Shown: one piece after another, positions 44,058 to 55,273 of the stretch
How positions within the stretch are numbered: the stretch's first letter is position 1
How the letters are laid out: every line of letters begins with the position of its first letter
Origin: Chloroherpetonaceae bacterium
Lineage (GTDB): Bacteria; Bacteroidota; Chlorobiia; Chlorobiales; Chloroherpetonaceae
Reading direction: 5' to 3'
Assembly: GCA_028277445.1 (NCBI GenBank)
Contig: JANQGG010000009.1
Span: 50,707 to 114,706 of the forward strand
Length of the DNA: 64,000 bases
The notes under the pieces: generated by a model
Told to the model about the DNA's origin: nothing
Seen by the model: the letters and a program-made list of their open reading frames with translations, nothing else
Databases searched by the model: none
Program-made: the position numbers and the translations under genes

Positions 44058-45521
44058 TTAATCTCTCATTCTTGGATCCAAAGCATCTCTTGCCCCGTCG
44101 CCAATCAGGTTAAAACAAACCACGGTTAAAACAATAGCCAGACCGGGAAACGTTGAAATCCACCAATGGTTTAACAGATTATCGCGACCTTCATTGATAA
44201 TATTGCCCCAACTGGCCGTAGGGGGCTGAACGCCAAGTCCCAGAAATGACAATCCGGCTTCGGTTAAAATAATACTACCTATTCTTAACGTTGCCGCAAC
44301 AATAACCGGGGTTAGCGTATTGGGAACCAAATGTTTGAAAATGATGCGCCAATTTGAAAGGCCTAATGACTTAGCCGCCAAAATAAACTCTTGTTCTTTT
44401 AAAGTTAAAATTTGGCTTCGAACCAGTCGAGAAACTCCCATCCATCCGGTGAGAGAAAGTGTGATGACAATAAGGTAAATAGAATTGCCAAATGTGGCTA
44501 TGATAATCAGGATTAAAAATAATCCTGGAAATGCAATTAGAATATCAACAAACCTCATGATAAGATTGTCCGTTGTACCACCAAAGTATCCTGAAACAAC
44601 GCCTAATATGGTTCCCAGGGTAACGGCAATGAATACAACCAAAAAACCAATTGATAATGATATTCGAGATCCGTAAATAACCCGGCTTAATATATCGCGT
44701 CCATATTGATCAGTACCCAGAAGAAATGTATTTTCATCGATAAATTCAGCTTGTGTTGTTTTTGAGTGTAAAAAAGCCTCGCCTCCCTTGAGCGCATTAT
44801 AAGGCAGTTTTTTTGTGCGAAATCCTTGTTGAAAAGTGACGTGCTGGTTTTGGAGTTCATAAGAGTCAACAAAAACCAACTTGTTGGTTTTACCACGATG
44901 AATTAATAAATGGTTCGTTTGAATGGCCTGGTTGGCTATTTTAGCGGTTAAAGTTTCTTCCGATCGTAATGGTATATTCTGGCGAATAGGTTCTTTTAAA
45001 ACCAAAACATTAAATGATTTCATGGGCGGTTGATAAGCCGTCACCGTTAGATCATGCTGAACGTTAGGAGAGAAAGGCGCTAAAAATGGCGCTAAAAAAG
45101 CAATGCTGTATAACAAAACGGCTATCCCTAATGCGCTTAAAGCAACCGATCGCTTTTTAAACTCATTCCAGGCTATATGTGTTAGGTTTTTATTTGTTTT
45201 TCCAAGCTGGGTTTGGTACTTTTCGCTTCTAACAATTGTGATTGAGGAAATCCCCAATAGCAAAACAATGAGGGTGAGAAACAATGAAGCAATCCAGAAC
45301 TCAATCAGTTCAATGTTAAAGAGATTAATAAACTCTTCTGGGCTTATAACCAACAAGATGATGTACAACCCAAATGAGTAAATACCCCTACTATAAAGTT
45401 CAAACTTTATAAATAATATGGATAAGGCTATAAGAAAGCATAGAAGTAAAAGACTTCCAACGGCTGGTTTGCCTTTTTTGATGAGATAAATACCCGGAAA
45501 AAAATCAAAAAACGATATCAA
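44058..45521 (-). CDS. Dipeptide/oligopeptide-type ABC permease with N-terminal extension
   Basis: The 487-aa protein ends in a DppC/OppC-type permease domain, including the FLLGTDQYGRDILSRVIYGSRISL entry motif (about residues 270-295) and the EAGLSFLGLGVQPPTASWG region near the C-terminus. Before it are about 150 extra residues with several helices and a loop, so the protein is longer than typical DppC (about 300 aa). No partner permease, ATPase or binding-protein genes lie nearby. The substrate is probably a peptide or metal-chelate, but that is family inference. Confidence 0.85.
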   Translation of the reverse strand: MISFFDFFPGIYLIKKGKPAVGSLLLLCFLIALSILFIKFELYSRGIYSFGLYIILLVISPEEFINLFNIELIEFWIASLFLTLIVLLLGISSITIVRSEKYQTQLGKTNKNLTHIAWNEFKKRSVALSALGIAVLLYSIAFLAPFLAPFSPNVQHDLTVTAYQPPMKSFNVLVLKEPIRQNIPLRSEETLTAKIANQAIQTNHLLIHRGKTNKLVFVDSYELQNQHVTFQQGFRTKKLPYNALKGGEAFLHSKTTQAEFIDENTFLLGTDQYGRDILSRVIYGSRISLSIGFLVVFIAVTLGTILGVVSGYFGGTTDNLIMRFVDILIAFPGLFLILIIIATFGNSIYLIVITLSLTGWMGVSRLVRSQILTLKEQEFILAAKSLGLSNWRIIFKHLVPNTLTPVIVAATLRIGSIILTEAGLSFLGLGVQPPTASWGNIINEGRDNLLNHWWISTFPGLAIVLTVVCFNLIGDGARDALDPRMRD

Positions 45522-45895
45522 CTGTTATTTTGGTACGGTTTTTGTAGCTTATTTATTGAAAAGATTAAGTTAATAAAAAAGATAATAACATTGTTGATAT
45601 TCCAGAACTTTGAGTTTGAAAACATTTGTTAATTACTAACAAGTGTCAAGTAAATCTGTTCTTAAGTTGGTTCGTCAAACGATGTTCATTAAAAATAGGT
45701 ACAAGTTTGCAGGTTATTACCAACCTTAATGATTTTAACATAAAAAACTAATAAAAAAAAGAATTATCTGAAAACTTGTATAAAAACTCACATGCTGCAA
45801 CTTTTATTACAAAAGGTTATTTATTAAAGTAATGTTAATTCGTTAAAACCAACAACCTTTAAATTTTAATTACACAGATTATAAAACACTTCAAA
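45522..45895 (+). other. AT-rich intergenic region
   Basis: The 374-nt stretch separates two divergent genes and holds both promoters. It is very AT-rich and no ORF, RNA or clear repeat stands out. Confidence 0.4.
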
Positions 45896-46273
45896 ATGCA
45901 AAATAAAACCAAAAAAACTGTCTTAGTTGTTGATGATGAAGAATTAATCCGTGAATTGTTGTATGATATTTTAGAAGGTGAGTATAATGTATTGCTTGCT
46001 GAGGACGGTGAAAAAGGATTGGCGCTCTACCAACAACATCAAAATGATATAGAAGCTGTTATAACTGATTTAATCATGCCCAAAATGAGAGGCGATAAAT
46101 TATTAGAAAAACTGCGTGCGCTCAACCCGGATCTCCCTGTCATAATTATCACTGGATTTGAGAAGGAAATAGATGTTGTGAAAATATTAAAAGAACCAAA
46201 AGTATCATTTATTAACAAACCATTCGATATTGAACAACTGCTTACCGAATTAACCGGTTTGATAGCATGCTAA
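45896..46273 (+). CDS. Stand-alone response regulator receiver protein
   Basis: The 125-aa protein is a CheY-like receiver domain only. It has the acidic pair VVDDEEL at 11-17, phospho-acceptor Asp58 in VITDLIMPKMRG, a Thr in VIIITGF and Lys109 in NKPFD. It has no output domain. No histidine kinase is adjacent, so its partner lies elsewhere. It is followed directly by a strong terminator. Confidence 0.92.
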   Translation: MQNKTKKTVLVVDDEELIRELLYDILEGEYNVLLAEDGEKGLALYQQHQNDIEAVITDLIMPKMRGDKLLEKLRALNPDLPVIIITGFEKEIDVVKILKEPKVSFINKPFDIEQLLTELTGLIAC

Positions 46274-46280
46274 TAAAAAA

Positions 46281-46305
46281 AAGGCAGCTTAACGCCGCCT
46301 TTTTT
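46281..46305. terminator. Bidirectional terminator
   Basis: AAGGCAGC pairs with GCCGCCTT (one mismatch), with an A-run before and a T-run after. It lies between the convergent response-regulator and rplY genes and would end both. Confidence 0.75.
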
Positions 46306-46928
46306 CATTCAGAACTTTCTTCCTCTGTTAATTCCGATTCTTCTGTTTCATCATCATCAGATGATCCCTTCGGAGCAACGACGCTTATTACGGAAACTTG
46401 AGAATCTTCCACAATCGTAAATTTCACTTCACCTTTTATGAAATCGTAAATTTCACCAACATGCATCGTTTGACCAACATCCATAGGTGTGATATCAACG
46501 GTAATGTGCTCAGGTAAATCTTCCGGCAGACATTTGATTTTAAGCTTATGGAGCGTTGCTTGAACCTTACCGCCTTTAATAATGCCTTCGGCTTTTCCGA
46601 CAAAATCTAATGGAACGTCAAGTTCTACAGGTTCATTAGCGGCCATACCCAGAAAATCAGCATGAATGAAATCACCTGAAACCGGATCGGATTGGTAGTC
46701 TTTTAAAATACAAGCTTTTTCAGAGCCATCTTCGAATTTTAGGTTCACAATATGTGATGCGGTGGTATAGACTAAATCGCGCATGGCTAATTTATGAACA
46801 GCCAAATTAATATTCTCTTCACCTCTATGATAATAGGTTGCAGGCACGAGGTCATTATTTCGTAGGGCCTTTAGTTCAACTTTATTGCCAGTTTGACGAG
46901 GCTTTGCCTCAATAGATATCGTTTGCAT
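46305..46928 (-). CDS. rplY: 50S ribosomal protein L25/general stress protein Ctc
   Basis: The 207-aa protein has the L25 N-terminal domain (IEAKPRQTGNKVELKALRNNDLVPATYYH) that binds 5S rRNA, and a C-terminal Ctc-type TL5 domain (about 95-190). An acidic tail (DDDETEESELTEEESSE) follows. The length marks the long Ctc form. Upstream on the same strand, 31 nt away, is prs, a common pairing. Confidence 0.93.
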   Translation of the reverse strand: MQTISIEAKPRQTGNKVELKALRNNDLVPATYYHRGEENINLAVHKLAMRDLVYTTASHIVNLKFEDGSEKACILKDYQSDPVSGDFIHADFLGMAANEPVELDVPLDFVGKAEGIIKGGKVQATLHKLKIKCLPEDLPEHITVDITPMDVGQTMHVGEIYDFIKGEVKFTIVEDSQVSVISVVAPKGSSDDDETEESELTEEESSE

Positions 46929-46959
46929 ATGTCAAAAAATTACAAATGAAATAAACAGT

Positions 46960-47904
46960 TTAACGTTTTACGGATTCAAATAAATGGCTAACCGATGCAT
47001 CATCGGAAATTCGTTTGATCGCTTCACCAAAAAGGCTGCTTATCGAAACAAGTTCAAGCTTATCGCACTTAATATGGTCGGTTGAGATCGTATCGGTGAT
47101 AATTACTTTTTCCAATACGGATGATTCAATGCGTTCCAAAGCTTTCCCAGAAAGAAGCGGGTGTGTGCAGGCAGCAAAAATTTTCAAAGCCCCATTTTCT
47201 TTTAATGCTTTTGCAGCATTAACCATAGTACCGGCCGTATCCATTAAATCATCAACCAATAACACATTTTTCCCGGAAACATCGCCGATAATGTTCATCA
47301 CCTCTGCAACATTAGGTTTGGGGCGACGTTTATCAACGATAACCAAATCAGTACCTAATCTTGATGCATAGGTGCGGGCTAATTTAACGCCGCCAACATC
47401 CGGGGAAGCAACGATAAGATTATCCAGCTTCATTCGATTGATATGATCAACCAAAACAACCGAAGAGTACAAATGATCAAATGGAATGTCAAAAAAACCT
47501 TGAATTTGGGGTGCGTGCAGATCCATCGTTAAAATACGATCAGCGCCTGCGGTTGTAATTAAATTTGCAACTAATTTAGCGGTGATAGAAACCCTGGGCT
47601 TATCTTTGCGGTCCTGACGGGCGTATCCGTAATAAGGAATTACTGCTGTAACCCTTGATGCAGAGGATCGTTTGGCCGCATCAATCAGTATCAACAACTC
47701 CATTAAATTGCCAGCCGGAGGATTTGTAGATTGGATGATAAACAAATCCGAACCACGAATAGACTCGTTGTATTGAGCAGAAATTTCACCATCGGAAAAA
47801 TTATAAACTTCAGCGTCGCATAGCGGAACCTGAAGAAAATTTGCGATTTTTTCTGCAACCGGACGATTGCTACGCCCTGTAAAAATTTTAATTGGTCGAT
47901 CCAT
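46960..47904 (-). CDS. prs: Ribose-phosphate pyrophosphokinase
   Basis: The 314-aa enzyme makes PRPP from ribose 5-phosphate and ATP. It shows IKIFTGRSNRPVAEKIA, FSDGEISAQYNESIRG, PYYGYARQDRKDKPR, DLHAPQIQGFFDIP, and the PRPP loop VLLVDDLMDTAGTM. It is class I by length and motifs. It is probably in a transcript with rplY, as noted in many bacteria. Confidence 0.96.
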   Translation of the reverse strand: MDRPIKIFTGRSNRPVAEKIANFLQVPLCDAEVYNFSDGEISAQYNESIRGSDLFIIQSTNPPAGNLMELLILIDAAKRSSASRVTAVIPYYGYARQDRKDKPRVSITAKLVANLITTAGADRILTMDLHAPQIQGFFDIPFDHLYSSVVLVDHINRMKLDNLIVASPDVGGVKLARTYASRLGTDLVIVDKRRPKPNVAEVMNIIGDVSGKNVLLVDDLMDTAGTMVNAAKALKENGALKIFAACTHPLLSGKALERIESSVLEKVIITDTISTDHIKCDKLELVSISSLFGEAIKRISDDASVSHLFESVKR

Positions 47905-48098
47905 GGGCTGGTTTGTTGCTGGTTTTTAAAAAATCAAAACCTGAATATAGGAAAATTTTTTATTTGTTCGTCAATAATTCTATGGGTTAACCCAAAAGTT
48001 TTTTTAAGATTATGTGATCTTTTGGCTTGTATTGTCAGAGAATTGCAATGAAAATGTTACATTTTGATAAATCTAATCAATGTGTTTTTTATCTGATC

Positions 48099-49163
48099 AT
48101 GACGTTACAAGAAATTAAAGACTACCTTTACAACGTAGTTCAACCCATCGAACTGGTTGGAAACCCCCAAACAGCAATTCAAGGCATTTCAGAAATTGAA
48201 ACCGCACAACAAGGAGAACTTGCTTTTGTTGCTAATTCTAAGTATGAGCGTTTCCTGGAATCGACAAATGCTTCAGCAGTGATTGTTTCAAACAAAATTG
48301 ATAAAGCGAAATTACCTGGATCAAAAGCGTATTTATTGGCTGGGGATCCTTACATCGCCTTTGTGTTTATTTTGGAAAAGCTCTCGCCAATGCGAAAATT
48401 TATTCAGGAGGGCATATCGGAGAGCGCGTTTATTGACCCAACGGCTGAGGTTGATCAGGATGTCTCGATAGGCGCAGGCGCATATATCGGTCAGAATTGC
48501 CAAGTAAAACGAGGCGCTAAAATCGGGCCGAATGTATCGCTTCTGGATGGTGTTGTTGTTGGCGAGGACAGCATGATTTATCCGAATGTTACGGTGTATG
48601 ACGAGTGCCGAATTGGCAACCGTGTTATTGTTCATGCGGGTGCAACAATTGGCGCGGATGGGTTTGGCTTTGCGCCTCAACCCGATGGTTCGTATCATAA
48701 AATTCCTCAGGTAGGCATTGTTGTGTTGGAAGATGATGTGGAGCTTGGGGCAAATCTTTGCATCGATCGAGCGACAATTGGAGAAACTCGCGTTAAAAGA
48801 GGAACAAAAATTGATAACCTGGTTCAGGTCGGCCACAATTGTTCAATAGGCTCAAACACCGTGATTGCTTCGCAGGTTGGCGTATCGGGAAGTGTAACCA
48901 TTGGCAACCAATGTATGGTTGGCGGCCAGGCCGGTTTTGTCGGGCACATTGAAATGGCCGATAAAATGGTGATTGGCGCTCAAGCCGGGATAACCAAATC
49001 ATTTAATCAGGAAGGTTTAGTCATCAGAGGGGCGCCTGCTCAGCCCATACGCGATCAAATGAAACAAGAAGTTATGTTACGAAAATTGGGCGATATGATG
49101 GAGCGGATCAAGCAATTGGAATTGCAGCTTCAACAAATGAATGATCAAAAATTGACTAAATAA
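48099..49163 (+). CDS. lpxD: UDP-3-O-acylglucosamine N-acyltransferase
   Basis: The frame opens at 48027, but the ATG at 48099 (MTLQEIKDYLYNVVQP) is the family start (354 aa). An N-terminal uridine-binding domain is followed by the left-handed beta-helix of hexapeptide repeats (about 105-320; GAYIGQNCQVKRGAKIGPNVS), with the catalytic His in VGHNCSIGSN. It adds the second acyl chain in lipid A synthesis, showing that the organism has LPS. A helical C-terminal tail is typical. Confidence 0.95.
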   Translation: MTLQEIKDYLYNVVQPIELVGNPQTAIQGISEIETAQQGELAFVANSKYERFLESTNASAVIVSNKIDKAKLPGSKAYLLAGDPYIAFVFILEKLSPMRKFIQEGISESAFIDPTAEVDQDVSIGAGAYIGQNCQVKRGAKIGPNVSLLDGVVVGEDSMIYPNVTVYDECRIGNRVIVHAGATIGADGFGFAPQPDGSYHKIPQVGIVVLEDDVELGANLCIDRATIGETRVKRGTKIDNLVQVGHNCSIGSNTVIASQVGVSGSVTIGNQCMVGGQAGFVGHIEMADKMVIGAQAGITKSFNQEGLVIRGAPAQPIRDQMKQEVMLRKLGDMMERIKQLELQLQQMNDQKLTK

Positions 49164-49273
49164 TCACCCATGCCATCATCGTTTTAAGCATCCGGATTTT
49201 GTACATTCCTAAACCAACCATTACAGTTGTCATTTTTTATCAGTTAAGTTTGTCTTGTTAATAATTAACTCGT

Positions 49274-50014
49274 ATGATTTTGTCATTTTGGCCACCCTTT
49301 TTAGCCAGTTCCGCCGCAGCATTTATTATCATTCTCGGGATTTTAACAATTAAGCGTCATGTGAATTGGGGTCGAGATAATACGGCTTATTTTATTTGTT
49401 TTGCATCCGGCGTTTTAATTTCGGCATCATTGCTTCACATTGTTCCAAAATCTTTAAGCATGAGCCTTGATGCAAACGTTTATCTGCTTGGTGGTTTTTT
49501 TACCTTGTTTGTTTTGAGCCGATTAATTGATTCTCTGACTGACAAACAGGGCAATGTCGCATCCAGCGCATTATCGTTTGGCATGATCCCGTTAGTAGGC
49601 ATCTGCGTGCATTCATTTATTGATGGGATCATTTATTCAGTGACTTTTTCAGCCGGCCATTTCACTGGCGTTTTGGCTGCGATAGGTATGATTCTTCATG
49701 AGTTTCCTGAAGGGATCATCACATATCTTTTTTTATTAAAAGGAGGGTTTGAAGAAAAATCTGCATTTATAGGCGCAGCGCTTGCTGCCGGGCTTTCAAC
49801 ACCTCTGGGTATGATCTTGTCGTATCCGTTTATTTCAGCAATAAACATTCCGGTATTAGGCATAATGTTGTCCTTTTCTGCAGGCATGTTGCTTTATGTG
49901 GGCGCAACGCATTTACTCCCGGAAGCGCAGGGTAACCGAAAACCATACAGTTTACTTGCATTAATCAGCGGGATTGCTGTGGCCGTGCTGATAATTTTAG
50001 TTGAGCCGCACTAA
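49274..50014 (+). CDS. ZIP-family divalent metal transporter
   Basis: The 246-aa protein has about eight helices. The metal-site motifs are HSFIDGIIYS (TM4) and HEFPEGIITYLF (TM5), which fit the ZIP family, in the order expected. It should import zinc or a similar ion into the cytoplasm. It has no His-rich cytoplasmic loop. It is a single-gene unit, followed by a terminator. Confidence 0.9.
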   Translation: MILSFWPPFLASSAAAFIIILGILTIKRHVNWGRDNTAYFICFASGVLISASLLHIVPKSLSMSLDANVYLLGGFFTLFVLSRLIDSLTDKQGNVASSALSFGMIPLVGICVHSFIDGIIYSVTFSAGHFTGVLAAIGMILHEFPEGIITYLFLLKGGFEEKSAFIGAALAAGLSTPLGMILSYPFISAINIPVLGIMLSFSAGMLLYVGATHLLPEAQGNRKPYSLLALISGIAVAVLIILVEPH

Positions 50015-50070
50015 GCCATTCAGTCTGGTCGGAAAAGAATCCGGGTAAGTTTAAAAGTCGGAGTACAAAC

Positions 50071-50102
50071 AAAAAAGCGCCTTTTTTTGCAGGCGCTTTT
50101 TT
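50071..50102. terminator. Bidirectional terminator between the ZIP gene and mdh
   Basis: AAAAAAGCGCCT pairs with AGGCGCTTTTTT around an 8-nt loop. The poly-A and poly-T flanks let it serve both convergent genes. Confidence 0.85.
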
Positions 50103-50110
50103 AATGCGAG

Positions 50111-51073
<963 letters not shown>

Positions 51074-51216
51074 TTAAGACTAAAGAGGTACGTTGGAAAA
51101 TTCATCATGGCTTGGTCTGTTTTATGATAAGTAAATTCAAGGTGTTGATGATGTTTCCAGTTTGAAGTTTAATCATACTTAAAGATACAAAAAGAGAAGG
51201 GAGCGGCAAAAGTCAA

Positions 51217-51261
51217 AATAAAAAGAAGCCGTCTCGCAAGTTACTTCTTATGAGACGGCTT
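51217..51261 (-). terminator. rpmA terminator
   Basis: A perfect 10-bp stem (AAGCCGTCTC with GAGACGGCTT) is followed on the minus strand by CTTTTTATTTT. It lies 25 nt past the rpmA stop. Confidence 0.85.
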
Positions 51262-51285
51262 GAAGATTCAAAATTCTGTTAATGC

Positions 51286-51540
51286 TTATGCAGGCACGAT
51301 GTCAATAAATTTCTTATTGTTTTTGTGGGTACGAAATTTAACTTTGCCGTTGCTAAGCGCAAAAATTGTAAAGTCTTTACCCAAACCGGCGTTTTTGCCA
51401 GGTTTGAATTTTGTACCACGTTGGCGTACAATAATTGATCCTGCTGAAACAGTTTGACCGCCAAACGCTTTTACACCCAAATACTGGGGATTACTATCTC
51501 TACCGTTCTTGGTTGATCCACCACCTTTTTTATGAGCCAT
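51286..51540 (-). CDS. rpmA: 50S ribosomal protein L27
   Basis: The 84-aa protein starts [19 protein letters not shown], and continues [22 protein letters not shown], all L27. It reaches the peptidyl-transferase site. It lies 25 nt downstream of rplU, the usual gene pair. Confidence 0.97.
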   Translation of the reverse strand: MAHKKGGGSTKNGRDSNPQYLGVKAFGGQTVSAGSIIVRQRGTKFKPGKNAGLGKDFTIFALSNGKVKFRTHKNNKKFIDIVPA

Positions 51541-51565
51541 AATCTCTTAAAATTTAATTCTAAAC

Positions 51566-51865
51566 TTAATTGGATAATGATGTAATTTCAATTTCAGTCA
51601 GTTGTTGCCTGTGACCTTTTGTGCGACGGTATCTTTTGCGACGCTTTTTCTTGAATACCGTAATTTTATCAGCTTTGATATGCCTGATCACTTTTGCATT
51701 GACTTTTGCAGAAGGATTAACGCTTACGTCAGTTTCATTACTGGTCAGTAAAACCTTATCAAACGTGATTTCAGAACCTTCTTCAGACTTCTGAAGAGGA
51801 ACAAATAATTTATCACCCTGGCTTACAACAAACTGTTTGTCAGATATTTCTACAATTGCTCGCAT
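51566..51865 (-). CDS. rplU: 50S ribosomal protein L21
   Basis: The frame extends to 51931, but the ATG at 51865 gives the normal start MRAIVEISDKQFVVSQGD (99 aa). The end FKKKRRKRYRRTKGHRQQLTEIEI is the L21 signature that binds 23S rRNA. It is the first gene of the rplU-rpmA pair. Confidence 0.96.
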   Translation of the reverse strand: MRAIVEISDKQFVVSQGDKLFVPLQKSEEGSEITFDKVLLTSNETDVSVNPSAKVNAKVIRHIKADKITVFKKKRRKRYRRTKGHRQQLTEIEITSLSN

Positions 51866-51955
51866 TCTAAAAAATCTAGGATGTTTAATTTTCAAAGCTT
51901 TTAATATAAGTAAATCATATAAGCTGAGCAAATAACTTTTAACTTAACCGCTAAT

Positions 51956-52408
51956 TTATCGGCCAAAATAGACAAAGATCAATGTTACAGAAAAAAACGT
52001 TATTGAAACGCCCATTAAATAATACCAATTTTTATACATGCGTTTATCGCAGGGGTACGAAATTTTTCTAATAACTCCAAAAATAAAGCCCATAGTGGCG
52101 GCAAATTGCAAAATCACCAATATTATCTTTATAATAACCCAGTTGTTCCAACCGGTGAAGAATATAGCAAGCAAAATGCCCGAAACGATAACCAAAGGAA
52201 AAATAATATCAATAAATTTGGTTTCCCCTTTTATGTAGCTTTTAAGAAAACCGGCATATGTTTCAGCATCGATATTAGGATCGGTTAATTTTGGTTCAAA
52301 AACTTTTATGACAATCAACGACGCAACAACCAACCCAAACCATATGGCGAAGCTCAAAATATGAATTAATGTGAGGGTATCGTACAGAAACGGTTGAAGG
52401 CTACTCAT
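51956..52408 (-). CDS. Small four-helix membrane protein (CopD-like)
   Basis: This 150-aa protein has four hydrophobic helices (about 12-32, 68-86, 92-112 and 127-147) with His in the first (LTLIHILSFAIWFGLVVA), as in CopD/DUF2269-type proteins that may bind haem or metal. No specific function can be assigned. It lies 91 nt upstream of the rplU start on the same strand. Confidence 0.65.
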   Translation of the reverse strand: MSSLQPFLYDTLTLIHILSFAIWFGLVVASLIVIKVFEPKLTDPNIDAETYAGFLKSYIKGETKFIDIIFPLVIVSGILLAIFFTGWNNWVIIKIILVILQFAATMGFIFGVIRKISYPCDKRMYKNWYYLMGVSITFFSVTLIFVYFGR

Positions 52409-52543
52409 AAATCATGTATTTTAAAAATGGTGAGTGGTTTAAAAATAACCTCAAAAATACAAAAAAAATTGGTTGATCAGGAATCATCCTAACGAAAAGG
52501 CTTTAAATAAATTCGGATTTGTGATTGATAAGTCCAGATAAAT

Positions 52544-55201
52544 ATGGCAAAAAAAACAACCCAGGCATCCCGGCGCGATGAAACTCCGATGATGAAACAA
52601 TACGATCAGGTGAAGGCCCAGCATCCTGAAGCGTTGTTGCTGTTTCGTGTCGGTGATTTTTATGAAGCGTTTTATGAGGATGCGCATAAAATTTCATCGG
52701 CGCTCAATATCGTTCTAACCCGAAGAGCAAATGGCTCGGCTAAGGACGTGCCGATGGCCGGGTTTCCGCATCACGCCATGGATACTTATTTGGCAAAGTT
52801 GGTGCAGAAAGGATTCAGGGTAGCAATTTGCGAGCAAATGGAAGATCCTAAAATGGCCAAAGGGGTTGTTAAGCGCGAAGTCACAGACATTGTTACGCCG
52901 GGCGTGAATTTCAATGATCGAATCCTGGATGAAAAACGCAACAATTACCTGTGTGCGTTGCATTTTTCAAAACACCAGAAACATGCGACTTACGTTGGGG
53001 TTGCTTTTATTGACGTTACAACCGCTGAATTTCAAGTAACCCGGGTTTTTGAATCGGATTTAAAGGATTTGCTCCATGCCATTCAACCCTCTGAGCTTTT
53101 GATCTCAAAAGCCCACAAAGACAAAAAAGAGGCCCTTCAACCAATGGTTGGTTCTCATGTGATAATTTCAACAATGGAAGAATGGATTTATACCGAAGAG
53201 TATGCACGCCAAACCATGCTGGGTCATTTTAAAACGCATTCCTTAAAAGGTTTTGGTATTGATGAGCTTGAAGAGGGAATTATTGCCGCCGCTGCCATAC
53301 TAACCTATATCGAAGAAACGCAGCGTGGAAAACTGGCGTATGTGGCTTCAATTTCGCGTTTCGATACCGACATGCACATGGTGCTGGATTCACAGACCAA
53401 ACGCAATTTGGAAATTGTTTTCTCTCTGCATTCGGGAAATCGCGATGGAACTCTGGTTGAAGTTATAGATCAAACCCAAACTGCGATGGGGGCGCGATTA
53501 TTAAAAAAATGGGTATCACGACCTTCAAGGGTGAGGCAAGTTGTCCAAAACCGACTGGATGCTGTTGAAGAACTTTTGGCTCATGAAACCCTGGCAGAGC
53601 GTTTAAACAGTTGCTTAAAAGCCATATGTGATATCGAAAGGGTGTTATCGCGAATTGCCACGGGCCGAGCCAATCCAAGAGAAATTTTACAATTAAACCA
53701 ATCGCTTGAATCGATTGGCGATATCCAAGAGGTTCTTAGCCTGGCCGGCTCTGAAGAACTTTTGGAGATTGGTAATACCTTGGCGCTATGCCCGGAACTC
53801 ATTGAGAAAATTCATCAGGCCATTGATCCCGATGCGCCGGTTAGCGTTGGAGAAGGTCATACCATCCGAAAGGGTTTCAATGAAGAATTGGATGAGTTAA
53901 AAAATCTGGCGTTTTCGGCAAAAGATCAACTTAAACAAATTCAAACCCGGGAGCGTGAACGCACTGGAATTTCCACGTTGAAAGTGCAGTTTAACAAAGT
54001 GTTTGGCTATTACATCGAAATTGGCAAAGTGCATGCCAGTAAGGTTCCCGATGAGTATGAAAAGAAGCAAACCCTGGTGAATGCCGAACGCTACACCATT
54101 CCGGTATTAAAAGAGTATGAAGTTAAAATTCTAAATGCTCAGGAGCGAATCGGAATTTTGGAGCATGAGTTGTTTGATGGGTTGTGCCGATTTATTTCAG
54201 GTTATGCTGAGGAACTGCAAACCAATGCCAAGGCAATTGCGGCGCTGGATTGCCTATGTTCGTATGCGGAAGTATCCGAACAAAACAACTTTACCAAACC
54301 CGATATTCATGAAGAGTATTCATTAGCAATCCGTAAGGGCAGGCATCCGGTTTTGGAAAAGCTGCTCCCGGCCGATGAAGCCTATGTTCCCAATGATTGT
54401 TATTTCAACGATCAAAAGCATTTTATGATTATTACAGGCCCGAACATGTCTGGGAAAAGTTCTTATTTGCGTCAAATCGGGTTGATTGTCCTTTTGGCGC
54501 AAGCCGGATGTTTTGTGCCAGCCGAGCATGCCTCCATAGGTCTTGTGGATAAAATATTCACTCGCGTTGGCGCTTCGGATAACTTAACGGCTGGAGAAAG
54601 CACGTTCCTCGTGGAAATGAATGAAGCGGCCAACATTTTGCACAATGCAACGGAGAACAGCTTGATTTTACTGGATGAAATTGGCCGCGGCACCAGCACA
54701 TTTGATGGCATGTCCATTGCATGGGCAATCTCTGAATATATTCACAATCGAATTGGCGCAAAAACATTGTTTGCCACGCATTATCACGAGCTTGCTGATT
54801 TAGAGGGCCAGCTTGAGTTTTTAGCCAATTACAATGCTATGGTAGAAGAAATTGATGATCAGGTTATTTTTTTAAGAACGATTGAAAAAGGCGCTTCGGA
54901 TAACAGTTACGGCATAGAAGTGGCGCGAATGGCCGGATTGCCGGTTGAAGTAGTTGAACGGGCAAAAGATATTTTGGTGGAACTTGAAACGCCTTCAACT
55001 CAAGGCAAGAAGCACAAAAAGCCTGGCATCAAAGCAAAAAGTGTTTCATCCAATCAATTGGATTATCAACTCTCGCTCTATGAATTGGGTGACAGGGAAT
55101 TAAAAGAAGCGCTCATAAAGATTGATGTCAATAAATTAACACCGATTGAAGCATTGTTGAAACTTTCGGAATTAAAATCAATCGCAGAAAAAAGTTTCTG
55201 A
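52544..55201 (+). CDS. mutS: DNA mismatch repair protein MutS
   Basis: The 885-aa ATPase recognises mismatches. The N-terminal mismatch-binding domain has FYEAFYEDAHKIS, with the Phe-x-Glu-type motif (GDFYEAF). Then come connector, lever and clamp domains. The ATPase has Walker A GPNMSGKSSYLRQ (about 632) and Walker B LILLDEIGRGTSTFDG, followed by FATHYHELADLE. The C-terminal region contains the helical MutL/tetramerisation segment. It is a single-gene unit. Confidence 0.97.
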   Translation: MAKKTTQASRRDETPMMKQYDQVKAQHPEALLLFRVGDFYEAFYEDAHKISSALNIVLTRRANGSAKDVPMAGFPHHAMDTYLAKLVQKGFRVAICEQMEDPKMAKGVVKREVTDIVTPGVNFNDRILDEKRNNYLCALHFSKHQKHATYVGVAFIDVTTAEFQVTRVFESDLKDLLHAIQPSELLISKAHKDKKEALQPMVGSHVIISTMEEWIYTEEYARQTMLGHFKTHSLKGFGIDELEEGIIAAAAILTYIEETQRGKLAYVASISRFDTDMHMVLDSQTKRNLEIVFSLHSGNRDGTLVEVIDQTQTAMGARLLKKWVSRPSRVRQVVQNRLDAVEELLAHETLAERLNSCLKAICDIERVLSRIATGRANPREILQLNQSLESIGDIQEVLSLAGSEELLEIGNTLALCPELIEKIHQAIDPDAPVSVGEGHTIRKGFNEELDELKNLAFSAKDQLKQIQTRERERTGISTLKVQFNKVFGYYIEIGKVHASKVPDEYEKKQTLVNAERYTIPVLKEYEVKILNAQERIGILEHELFDGLCRFISGYAEELQTNAKAIAALDCLCSYAEVSEQNNFTKPDIHEEYSLAIRKGRHPVLEKLLPADEAYVPNDCYFNDQKHFMIITGPNMSGKSSYLRQIGLIVLLAQAGCFVPAEHASIGLVDKIFTRVGASDNLTAGESTFLVEMNEAANILHNATENSLILLDEIGRGTSTFDGMSIAWAISEYIHNRIGAKTLFATHYHELADLEGQLEFLANYNAMVEEIDDQVIFLRTIEKGASDNSYGIEVARMAGLPVEVVERAKDILVELETPSTQGKKHKKPGIKAKSVSSNQLDYQLSLYELGDRELKEALIKIDVNKLTPIEALLKLSELKSIAEKSF

Positions 55202-55273
55202 ATGTAAATCTTACATAACCGCATTGTTATCAAAAATACCGGCTCATATTTATGGGCATAAACCCTTAGTTTT

